Shown here one piece after another: positions 55,459-64,000 of a stretch of DNA of 64,000 nucleotides. Made by a program: the position numbers and the translations under genes. The notes under the pieces are model-generated. The model ran no database searches. It was not told where the DNA came from and saw only the letters and a list, made by a program, of their open reading frames with translations. This DNA is from Dichetophora obliterata (taxonomy: Eukaryota > Arthropoda > Insecta > Diptera > Sciomyzidae). The stretch lies in NCBI GenBank assembly GCA_963920525.1, contig OY986436.1:28719318-28783317 (forward strand), written 5' to 3'. Position 1 is the stretch's first letter. Each line of letters begins with the position of its first letter.

Positions 55459-56585
55459 ACGCAGAGAAAAGACATGGTTCAGACATGATTACTGCAATAA
55501 TAATTTGTTTACTAAAATTATTGTATTATTTCTGCAAACACAAATTTTTTCCTTAATAAAGTCATTATTTACTAATGGTGGTTCCAAAAATAACATTATA
55601 GTTGAAATCATAACATCATTGAAATCGTCAACATACTACGATTGCCTCAACTATTAGTTACAACAAAAATGTTGTAGTTCTGTCAATCATGATAAATGTG
55701 AATATTATTATAGAGACAAACATATTAGAATTTTGAATGTTTGTCTGAACTATTCTTTGCTTGTTAGCAAACGAAGCAGAACATAGCCAAAAATCGAAAG
55801 AATTTATTGTGTCTGAACAGTTTGCTGGAAAAACTTTCACCTTATTCATAAACAATGAGTTTTATCGATTTCTGGCTATGTGCCGTTTCGTTTGTCAACC
55901 GTTCAATTATTGTGTTTTGTTTTAAATCGCCTTATCCTAAAAACAGCACGCAGAAAAGTGACATTTTCGACATTAATTGTAGCAAACATGTTTCTATTTA
56001 CTTTAAACATATTTCGCAATTCTGACCATATTTTGTTTATCACAAATATGGCTATTTTTGTGACAATGCACTTAATGTACTATGTTTATGAATGGTTTTA
56101 GTCAGGTGTGCGGTAGTAGCGGCTGTGGCTTACTGGTAGTGTGCATGGCTCGTTAGCGAAAAAGCCGCGGTTCAAACCCCAGCTCGGACAGAAAATTTTA
56201 TCAAAAAGATTTTTCAATTGAACTAATATTTCTGTTCAGCATAGTCAATGGCAAACCTTTGGAGATATCTTAATTAATAGGAAATTGGAAATTGGAGTGC
56301 ATTAAAATAAATAATATTCAATAATATTCTGGATCCTAAAAATAAATTCATAATAAAATTGTTGCAATCATTCTATTTTTGACCCAATAAGAGAATAATG
56401 ATTGTTTCAGTAATATTTTGGTTCCTACAAAAAAGTTCCTTTTGTAAATATGGTTGTTGTAGTCATTTTATCATGATCAAAGAAAGTATTATATGTTTAA
56501 GAACATGTTAGCAACAATCATAATCCGAATCATACTATGATCCTCTTAAAACATGGTTGTTGCAACTATGGTTTTTCTCTGCGTG
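55459..56585 (+). mobile_element. Non-autonomous DNA element, copy B
   Basis: Full-length homologue of 11140-12282 in opposite orientation, starting ACGCAGAGAAAAGACATGG and ending CTATGGTTTTTCTCTGCGTG. It carries the same internal order: AATAATAATTT region, CATTTATCATGATTG, the shared ORF (55880-56101) and the tRNA-like segment. It is inserted in the hAT element at 54613. Confidence 0.85.
56110..56270 (+). repeat. tRNA-like SINE segment inside element copy B
   Basis: GGCTGTGGCTTACTGGTAG (box A type) and CCGCGGTTCAAACCCC (box B type) are followed by GCTCGGACAGAAAATTTTAT and CAATGGCAAACCT, the same order as the free SINE at 44994. Confidence 0.75.
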
Positions 56586-56742
56586 TACCAAATTAGCTAA
56601 ATGTTGTGATGACATGTCGCAACCCTTGGTAGGGGTGATACACCAGTACAATACAAATTGGTAAATTTTTTTCTTATTTGGTACATTTTTATGGAGAATT
56701 TGGTATAACAAAAAATAGGCAAGTGGCAACCGTGGCCGTAAC

Positions 56743-57334
56743 CTAATTGAGGATATACAATTAATACAATTGAACACATAAACAAAGGTAGTACAGCAAA
56801 ACATAATTTCAACATTTGAGCACTAACCTAAGATATCCATGCACTCAACTGTACATTTTGAAAAAATTTATGCTCATTACTTTAAACAGTTGACAGAAAT
56901 TTTTCATCTAGGTGTGGAGAATTTTCGCTTCAGACAGCTTAGACGAAATACGAATAAATAAACACGAGATCAAAATTATCAGTATTTTTTTTTTTACAAT
57001 TAATTATGACTCTGAAGCCAAAATAGAGCTGTGAAGCTTTTAACTTTGCTAGAAATCAGAATTCTGCCAGAATTTTGTATACTTCTAACAAAATTACAAA
57101 AAACTAAGAAACTGAGAACGAAGCTTAGTATGTAAACTTAGTACTATGGAAGTCAATCCAGGAATCCCGGACAATATAAACCATTTTAAATACCGGGATT
57201 TTCTTTGAGGTTTTTTGAAATAGCGTTACGGTACTTAAATTTCCATTGTAGTTTAATTGGGTAATCAAGTAATAAGATAGTATTTATATAATTTTGTAAT
57301 AAAAAACAAATTTAATAAATTTTTTCTTCCTTGT
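56743..57334. other. Intron stretch, nothing recognised
   Basis: AT-rich, no gene. A GAATCCCGGACAATATAAACC block near 57161 resembles the TCCCGGGATT motif near 51356. Confidence 0.3.
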
Positions 57335-57530
57335 CTCAACCATTTTTTCATTACCCATAAACAATGCTTTTTTCATTATATGAAGCCAATGCTTTCCATT
57401 CTTATTCAATCAAAAAAATTTACGAAACTTTTACTAAACATTTACGAAAAAGTAAAACTGCATTCGTTAAAACGTGCAAATGATTTGATCATCATGGCAA
57501 ATGAATTTATTTATAAATTGCTTAAATTAT
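57335..57530 (+). repeat. Interspersed repeat with CAACCATTTTTTCATT, copy 2
   Basis: Same order of motifs as 13075-13220: CTCAACCATTTTTTCATT, TTTTACTAAACATTTACG and GATCATCATGGCAAA. Confidence 0.6.
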
Positions 57531-57799
57531 TAAATTAAAATTTTTCTCTTAGGTAATATGATAAAATAATAAAATTTTAAAAAGCTTTTATTTTTTGGAC
57601 ATGGTTGAATTTTCTGTGGAAATGCCCATAAAAGATTATTTTTCAAAAATGCATCTCTCACTCTTTTTTCAATACATACTTATTTAAATTTATATTCACA
57701 GCAATTTAAAAGTATTGTTCGTAAGAACCTTCAAATTGAAAATTTTTTTTCTGCAAATTTCTTGCTCAAAAAGGTAAAATTAAACCTATTTATCCAAAA

Positions 57800-58151
57800 G
57801 CCCTCATTATGAGCTGCGTTCTATGTTCGACTATAATCGAATGGCCTGATGAAACGAATTTTCATTTGGTATTATAATGTGCTTTCGGCAAAGAGTAGCG
57901 CTATTGTGAATTTCTTTCACTTTGTTTGTTCACGGTAGTATATTTCTATCAGCTGATCTTAATACTTACATTTCTAACAACTATTGCTCAGCAAGCATCG
58001 TATCGAGAGAAAAATTCTATTTGACTGAAAATGTGATGAACAACGAATATTTGGATAGGGTTGCACTGCTCATAATAAGAATTTAACTTTCGATTCTCGT
58101 TAATCGATAACCAGCGAAGATCGAACGTCGAAAGCAACTCATAATAAGGGC
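57800..58151. mobile_element. Element with CCCTTATTATGAG ends, copy D (deleted)
   Basis: The two ends match those of 30926-31694 for about 150 bp each: TTCATTTGGTATTATAA, GTAGCGCTATTGTGAATTTC and TTCACGGTAGTATATTTCTA on the left, TAGGGTTGCACTGCTCATAA and GCGAAGATCGAACGTCGAAA on the right. The Myb/SANT-bearing middle is missing. Confidence 0.85.
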
Positions 58152-58159
58152 CTTAGTGA

Positions 58160-58620
58160 TAGTGGTGGTCGTAGCCATGGCAAAATTAGACAAGGTAGTG
58201 TTAGGGCGGAGAGCCGGTGACCGAAACTGTCAAAACGAAGTAGTCGTTTCATACAAAATCTGCAACCAATGAGAATGATATATGAAAGCAAAATTTGGCA
58301 AAAATACCAAAATGGCTGAGTTTGACAGTTATGGTCACTAAGAAAGAGAGCACATTCAGACCTAACACTACCTTGTCTAGTTCTTCTATGGTCGTAGCCT
58401 GCTGGTAGAGTTCATGGCCCTTAAGCTAAGGAATCGCGGTTCGCACTCCAGCTCAGACAGCATGTTTTTTTAAATTAATATTTCTGTTCAGCCGCCACCT
58501 CTCTGCAGATAATGAAAAATCTCAGAGAGCAAAAATTGCCATATAAAGTTTTTTGATAACGTAAGCCATTCGGGGTCGACATAAAACTCGTAGGTCCAGT
58601 TATCGCTTCCAAAACCTTAA
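58160..58620 (+). mobile_element. tRNA-derived SINE copy, head interrupted by a MITE
   Basis: GGTCGTAGCCTGCTGGTAGAG (box A type) and AATCGCGGTTCGCACTCC (box B type, one change) start near 58390, followed by GCTCAGACAGCATG, CCTCTCTGCAGATAATG, CTCAGAGAGCAAAAATTGCC and CGGGGTCGACATAAAAC, as in 44994-45326. TGGTCGTAGCC also occurs at 58166, before a 189-bp MITE, so the head appears to be duplicated around or interrupted by that MITE. Confidence 0.75.
58189..58377. mobile_element. TA-flanked MITE, GACAAGGTAGTGTTAGG ends
   Basis: GACAAGGTAGTGTTAGG at 58189 is perfectly mirrored at 58361-58377, with TA on both sides (58187-58188, 58378-58379). Further matching (GTGACC, ACTGTCAAA) extends the inverted repeats to about 45-57 bp. 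189 bp, non-coding, mariner-like target. Confidence 0.9.
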
Positions 58621-58844
58621 ATTTGTATGACATAAAGTTTTTGGACTCTTACCTATAGCTTGCATAGCGATGCGGTATTATGAAAAAATGGTAACGAATT
58701 TTTCTGATCTCTTAAAATTTTCTTAGAGCTAATTTTTTTAGTTTCTCTAAAACAAATTGTAGTACAACTAGAGCATATATCAGCATACATGTAATTACAA
58801 TAATGCCTTTTTCAAGCTAATAAAATAATAAATTAAAAAAAAAA

Positions 58845-59395
58845 CATGAATTAAATTCCGAGCTTTAGATCAAGTAAGTTTTTAAGAAGGCAACAACAAC
58901 AACTCTGCATAGAGTCAATCACTTAGCTGACTACACAGTCTGTTTCGGAAATCGCTACATTTTCCTCTTCAGTAGTCTTTGAGTGATTAAGCTGTGATCA
59001 ACTCACTGTTTAAACTAGTATATGACTGTGCAGATTTGGGAATTCATTATTTTGAATTGTATGGCTGCTAATCATATGACATTTCAAAGCAGAAGGCTAT
59101 TTATAGATTACCGCCATCAACTCTACCAAGGTTTCCATCTGTTCTAGTTGCTTCTTTTTATTTATTTCAATATTCATTGGTGTTCGATAGTTTGTCGAAA
59201 TGCACCATAGAAATAAAACGAGTTTCTTGCTTCGCCAGAAGCTAGTGTTCCAACTGAAAGGTGGGTGTTTTCACAACCAAATGTTCTATTACACATGACT
59301 TTGACCGAAGTCGAACAATTATTAGATTATTTATTTAATTTGACATTAATTTGACTTATTTGACCGTACTCCGCCATAGTTAGTTACCCTGCAGT
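58845..59395 (-). repeat. Interspersed repeat, copy H
   Basis: Reverse-complement match to 37068-37606: AGAAGGCAACAACAACAAC, CTCTGCATAGAGTCAATCA, GAAATCGCTACATTTTCC, CAACTCTACCAAGG and CCATCTGTTCTAGTTGCTTC. A further partial copy (TTAAATTCCGAGC, AAGAAGGCAACAACAAC) is at 62610-62680, just outside the piggyBac remnant. Confidence 0.7.
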
Positions 59396-59860
59396 GTAAG
59401 ACTAGTCAGCATTAAAACATGAGTAGTATTTATACTAGTCAAAACAAACTAGTTTATATTTTGTCACGATTTACTAGTTGCAAAAGTAGTTTAAACCCAA
59501 CTAGTTTTTGTCAAGTCACATTAAACCAGTTGTAAAACTAGCCAAAATCAAACTATACTACATATTATCAAAATCAACCAGTTCCAAAACCAGTTGGAGC
59601 TGGGTACCCCATTGGAACAAACTAATAATAAACAAATTAAAACATATAAAAACTAATTTAAAAACATGTAGTATACCATAAACATGGTATTTCATCAAAT
59701 AGCTTTAACTTTAGCCTTTAGCTAATATTTTGTTGTAAGAATATATGTTCTTTGAACCTATGAACTATTGAAAAAATATAAACCTATGAACTAGTTTTAA
59801 TTCGATAATTACTATATTGGTTAAAAACTAGTCACAACCCAACTAGAAGTTTACTTTACT
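59396..59860. repeat. ACTAGT-rich stretch
   Basis: The hexamer ACTAGT occurs about seven times (near 59400, 59438, 59450, 59471, 59499, 59790, 59828), usually as AACTAGT or ACTAGTT, with AACCAGTT variants between. It may be a degenerate repeat-type element. No gene. Confidence 0.5.
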
Positions 59861-59862
59861 TA

Positions 59863-60034
59863 GGGCGGGTCAATTTGTATGGACGAATTTTTTGGAGGTC
59901 TGGCTCCGAAAAATTTACGAATTTACGAAAGTCCGCACAGCTTTTTTTCAGAATTTGTATATGCTGTAGTGGAGAAAAAGTCTTGAAATTACATGTATTT
60001 TACGAATTTCGCTGAGCCAGAATTTGACCCGCCC
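59863..60034. mobile_element. TA-flanked MITE, GGGCGGGTCAA ends
   Basis: GGGCGGGTCAA at 59863-59873 is mirrored by TTGACCCGCCC at 60024-60034, with TA on both sides (59861-59862 and 60035-60036). CTGGCTC near 59901 pairs with GAGCCAG near 60014. 172 bp, non-coding, mariner-like. Confidence 0.88.
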
Positions 60035-60221
60035 TACTATATATAGACCGTAATTTGGGGCGGTACTTTAAAAAGTACAACCGGCGGAAGCACTGCAGAT
60101 TTTCAAAGTATCAGTTATAAAACATTGTTTTAAAAAGTTAAGTTTATATCTTAAAAAATTTAATATTACATATTTTTATATACATATGTACATATGTAAA
60201 ACTTGTTATTCTTTAATCATA

Positions 60222-62190
60222 TTACTTATGATATTTCGCATAACAGTTGCGTACAAGACATAGCGTCTTTTGACAAATAGTGCAAGACCATTTGCTACGC
60301 TTGTGGCAGACAACACATCGCAATTGAGAATCATTCTTTTTGGGCACGTGCGAAGTTTTCTCGTGCTCTACAGACAAAGCTGGATTTCTGGTTTTAGACA
60401 CAGAAAAACGTTTACCCTCGATTAAATAATGACGAACGATCTCTCGACGGAAACTTAGCTGAGTTTTAAAATCGCTTCCACATTTATTAGAAATAAGGCA
60501 CAAGTTCCATGCGTTTGTGGTGGCTATATCGATGAGGTAAGTAAAGAGGACCCACCACCATTTTTTACCTCTTATGGCAATCCGATATGCGTTGATGTTT
60601 TCATCTACATTATCAACACCTCCCATGTGGGCGTTGTATGATGCGTAAAGATTTGGTTGTGGAACATTTATTTTCGTACGACTTTGGGACGACCAGCGCC
60701 TGACGTTTGTGAGTGGAGTTACTTCAATCATAGTTTGTTAGCGTGGAACAAACACTATTATCAACCCATTTTACTGCCAAAACATCATTTGTAGTATCAT
60801 AGCGATAGTCATAGGAGCCTCGGGAGCTTTTCGAAAAAAGTTTATTTTTCGGTAAAAGACAGGAATTTATTCTGTTTTCCCTAACAGTTCCAGATACTCG
60901 GATATTCATATCCTTTAATACTCTCATGAGGCTATGAGTCGTAAAATAATTATCGAAGAAAACGACATGATTTTCTGGTTTGGGAATTTTTTTTTGCAAA
61001 GTCTAAAATAACCTGCGCACCGTGCAGAATTAATCGATCTTTGTTGCTATTCTTACCGCAGTAAACTTCAAAGTCGTAGCAATACCCAGAAGAGCTTGCC
61101 AGCATCCAGACTTTATAGCCAAAACGTAAAGGTTTTCCTCTTATGAATTGTTTTGCGGAGTGTTTTCCAAAATATTTCACCATCGATTCATCAATTGAAA
61201 GATGTGTATGTAAAAAGCCAAATTGTTTAAAGGTATGCTGAAGTTTCAACATGAGTGGTCTTATTTTATACATCTTGTCCTCTGACGATCCAATGTTAGC
61301 GTTGTCAGCTAAATGTAGGTACTTCTTTATTGTAAGAAACCGATCTCTGGACATTGCCTTATATACAAGAGGAATTCCGAGATCCTCATCGAGTGACCAA
61401 TATGAGCGTTCTTCAGGCAACTGGTGGTACCCAGTAAATATCAATATGGCAATGAAAACTTTCATTTCTTGCACATATATGCGGAAAGCTGAATCGTTTT
61501 TATATATGGCGGCATATAACATGGTCTGTTCACAAACGTATTGAATAATGTCGTATGTGAGTATCTTTTCAAAAAAAAAACGATTGGAGTGCAATCGATG
61601 TCATGTAAGGGAGAGATGGTGAAACTCTCAGTGAAAGCAATGAAATTGCCTGGTTCATCACAACGAGGATTTTTTTTTTAGCCATTTACATATTTTTGTG
61701 TCAATTAAATAAAGAAAACAACAATTTCTTATTTCCTCTGAAAACATAAGCTGAGACAACATTAAAAATTCAAGAGAATATAACATTAGAAACATAGAAC
61801 TGTTTAAAAATAGTTTAAAAAGGCAACCACTAAGAAGGATGACTATAAAACGGATGAAACACATGCAAGAAGAAACTGTGTATAATAGTTACCAACTGAT
61901 AGATAATTTAGAATATTTGGATCATTATCATTTATTGCATCAGGCAACGATAATTCATTCTCATTGCTCGATTCCAGTTCCAAAGTGCCGGGAACATCTT
62001 GTGGTAACTCACAATTGCGCAGGCTCTGGTCGTCTGTGTTCTCACTGTCAGTCAACTCATCCAGGTCTGGTGGAATAATTATAAGGGATTGGTCTAAAGA
62101 ATCTTCATTTTCTTCGCTTAATAAACAGTCGCTAGCCTCTTGGAGACCATTGAAGTCCTTCGAACCTTTAAAAATTTTCTGCGGTAACAT
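60222..62190 (-). pseudogene. piggyBac transposase with frameshifts
   Basis: The conventional start is ATG at about 62190 (MLPQKIFKGSKDFNGLQE), opening an acidic N-terminal region (to 61843). The DDE core follows in 61594-60950: FFEKILTYDIIQYVCEQTML, PEERSYWSLDEDLGIPLV, LSIDESMVKYFGKHS (first catalytic Asp, near 61190). The second Asp is in VVFFDNYFTTHSLMRV (near 60955), the third in NAHMGGVDNVDENI (near 60632), then KKWWWVLFTYLIDIATTNAW. A Cys-rich C-terminal zinc-binding region (CVVCHKR..WSCTICQKTLC) ends at 60222. The core pieces are separated by a shift in a run of nine A near 60990 and another near 60728. A further disruption, or an intron, lies between 61843 and about 61690. All three catalytic Asp survive, so decay is recent. 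Homopolymer errors in the assembly could explain some of the breaks. Confidence 0.9.
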
Positions 62191-62212
62191 TTTAAATTTT
62201 CGATAGGGTTTT

Positions 62213-62591
62213 CGCCTATTGTACTTTTTAAAGTACACTGAACTTAAACATTAAATAAATTGGGTTTATAAACAAAAACTTCTAGACAAGTAGTTATAAA
62301 ATCTTTTTCTTACCTTTTAAATTCTATTTTCCTTATATATTGCGGATTAAAAGTATAAATTTTCACTTTAAAATTCACAAATTCTGGAGCAACTTCGCAA
62401 AAGCACTTACTATTGAAAGTACATAATTTTGGCACTTAAAACATCTTAGCCGAAAAAATGCTTAATGCCGTCAATTGATTTGTTTACTTTAAAATAAGCA
62501 TATCATAGGGCAGGGAAAATATATGATTTTAAAGAAAATCAGTTTAAAGTCACAACATCTAACCTGTACTTTGAAAAGTACAATAGGCGGG
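62213..62591. promoter_or_regulatory. Inverted pair of GTACTTT palindromes upstream of piggyBac gene
   Basis: CGCCTATTGTACTTTTTAAAG (62213 on) and its inverted counterpart GTACTTTGAAAAGTACAATA plus GGCGGG (62566-62591) share the palindrome and the attached GGCG block. A third, related copy is at 60063-60087 near the other end. Position and repetition suggest subterminal transposase-binding sites. This is inference. Confidence 0.5.
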
Positions 62592-62680
62592 AATGGGTTA
62601 AATTAAAACATGAATTAAATTCCGAGCATTAGATCAAGTAAGTTGTTAAGAAGGCAACAACAACAAAAAAAAGTTATACA

Positions 62681-63779
62681 ATAAGAAGAAATTATTTTTT
62701 TCTATACGACAAATGATAGTACACATTGAGCACATTTATTTTTTTCTCAGTCTGAAAAAGTTTGGTGAAGCTTACAGTATGTTAATTTAATTAATATTGT
62801 AAGCACCTATACGAAATACGCTTTATACGTTTTACTTCCGTACCACAAACATGCATGCATACACACGCACACAACAATATTGAAAATGCATTTATGCCAC
62901 ACACTCAACCATATATTGAAAGCATGCCTTGACGCGCATCAATAAACGCTTTAATAATATGGCAGCACAGGCAAACAGCAAACCACAGCAAATCACCCTC
63001 TCTTTACCCATGCATATATCTAAGCATGAGGGTGGGATGCTGCCCCTTTTTTCTACTTAAAAGCAACAACAACACAAACGTAAACGTTTCCCAGTATGTA
63101 AGTCATGCTTCTAAGCCCTTTGGATGCGGAGAGAGAGAAAAAAAATAGGAATTGACATATGCATCACTTTAATTTTTACCCACAAGTATAGAATAACTAG
63201 GGAGCTAAGAAAATAAAAAATCCCGACATAGAAACATTTAAAAAAGAAACGGAATTCTGCATAACGAATGCATTTGGCGCTATAGCTTTGAATGACTGAA
63301 TGAGCGACGAGGAAAAAAGGTAAATTGATTGAAACATCACACTCGGCAGCGATAGAGGGCGAAAAAGTAAGACGTTATTTGGCTTGACTTTGAATTGAAG
63401 AAAGTTTTGTTGGTTTGTTCTGCTATTAATTTCGAAGAAATCAAGCAGTTGTATGTCAAGCAGCTGTCAAAGTCGAGTGTTACCAATTGTTGTTTTTGAC
63501 TTGACGAATTTTCCGATAGTGTGCTGTGAGCCAGATGCTGCTAAATGATTTCAACATTTCAGCAACTTTTAATCAAATGTTTGGGGAGTCAAGACTATTC
63601 TTTGCAGTTCAAAAAATTTCACTACATGAGTACTTATCGGTTTTTGATTTATTTCTAAGCCATAACCTATCGATTCCCTTAAAAAACTCGTAGTACATTT
63701 ACATTCTGTCAAGAAAGTACAGGGAGTTGATCATTTAAAAAACGCGCTTTAAGCTAAATTTGTTCAAAATTTTGAGCGC
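62681..63779 (+). other. Intron stretch, repeat-poor
   Basis: No gene or transposon recognised. Contains a GAGAGAGAGAAAAAAAAT run near 63130 and CAACAACAACAC near 63065. Several AGCAGCTGTCAA and TTGACTTGA motifs occur at 63400-63510. Confidence 0.35.
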
Positions 63780-64000
63780 GATATGTCGTATAGTTCCATT
63801 TTTAAATTCTGAAACCAACATCAGCCTTCGCCGAGAATTATCTTTTAAGTCTTATATCGATTGAAAACGGGTGCCTCAGATTGAAAACGTATTAAAAAAA
63901 GAAATGCTAATTAGTGCTTTGGAAACAGAAAAAAGTCGTCCAAAGCCATATCAGGTGAATACGGTGGTTGTTCGATGGCATTTGTTAAGTTTTGAGCTTA
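63780..64000 (-). pseudogene. mariner transposase fragment at window edge
   Basis: The minus strand reads PYSPDMALDDFF (the mariner YSPDLAPCDFFLFP block with the last catalytic Asp region, near 63945-63965), then about 30 codons on GTRFQSI and DLKDNSRR, corresponding to GRRFDTIEAIKENS. One or two frameshifts separate the blocks. The rest of the gene would lie beyond 64000 or is lost. Confidence 0.6.

Larger units (their letters stand above)
54613..56734. mobile_element. hAT element with 8-bp duplication GCCGTAAC, interrupted
   Basis: Bordered by GCCGTAAC at 54605-54612 and 56735-56742. The ends CACGGTTGCCACTT (left, and right in reverse) are identical over 14 bp. GGTAC motifs cluster near both ends (TTGGTACCTTGGTACATT near 54670). 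Without the nested element at 55459-56585 it is about 1 kb and codes for no recognisable transposase. Confidence 0.9.
60040..62597 (-). mobile_element. piggyBac-family transposon remnant
   Basis: On its upstream side the element ends GGGTTAA (GGG 62595-62597, TTAA 62598-62601), i.e. TTAACCCATTCCCGCC read inward. The opposite terminus is not intact; a related subterminal motif lies at 60063. A GTACTTT..AAAGTAC palindrome followed by a GGCGG motif occurs three times, near 60063-60087, 62213-62236 (inverted) and 62566-62591. One degenerate transposase gene lies between. Confidence 0.8.

Noticed and set aside
38826..64000. Ddr transmembrane and kinase exons
   Set aside because: None could be recognised by eye in any frame; short exons may be missed but cannot be claimed.

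Overview
The window is AT-rich, repeat-dense nuclear DNA of a fly (Diptera, most like a calyptrate such as a blowfly or house-fly relative). The evidence is short 60-70 bp introns with GT/AG ends, mariner/Tc1, hAT, piggyBac, jockey-like and LOA-like elements, an insect-type mitochondrial nad2 fragment, and one recognisable host gene. There are no rRNA, tRNA, CRISPR or prokaryotic features.

The host gene is the discoidin-domain receptor tyrosine kinase Ddr, on the + strand. Three internal extracellular exons are visible (8774-8953, 28849-28988, 38618-38825). Their splice phases agree and their combined reading frame is uninterrupted. The signal peptide, the start of the discoidin domain, the membrane segment and the kinase domain are not visible here. 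Almost everything else is therefore intron: 19.9 kb, 9.6 kb and more than 25 kb downstream of the last exon.

The introns are a nested collection of mobile DNA. Left part (1-8.7 kb): a decayed jockey/CR1-like LINE (1.3-3.7 kb), then a TTAA-flanked DNA transposon (4467-6834) with an intact, two-intron, 579-residue gene of a transposase-like family I cannot name, set in a large palindrome (4198-7381). Intron after the first exon (9-28.8 kb): LINE tails, a Tc1-like element split by a non-autonomous element (11.1-12.3 kb), an element with a 57-bp perfect inverted repeat and a small SAM-like ORF (15.4-16.6 kb), a hAT element nested in a pogo-like element (24.8-26.2 kb), and hairpins. Second intron (29-38.6 kb): a nuclear copy of mitochondrial nad2, a Myb/SANT-bearing element, palindromic repeats, a hAT element with a perfect target duplication and two related TTAA MITEs.

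Third intron (38.8-64 kb): mariner/Tc1 remnants; a foldback-like element (44.1-46.9 kb) with modular inverted arms, a transposon-protein remnant at its centre and a tRNA-derived SINE inserted in one arm; an apparently young, 5'-truncated LOA-like LINE with a 952-codon ORF and a 12-bp target duplication (48.3-51.3 kb); a hAT element (54.6-56.7 kb) interrupted by a second copy of the 11.1-kb element; and a frameshifted piggyBac transposase (60.2-62.2 kb).

The most novel items are the TTAA transposon with its intron-bearing gene, the foldback-like element, the tRNA-like SINE family (one copy carried inside a DNA transposon), and a hairpin whose every mismatch would be a G:U wobble on one strand. 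Family names come from recognising motifs by eye. No database search was run.
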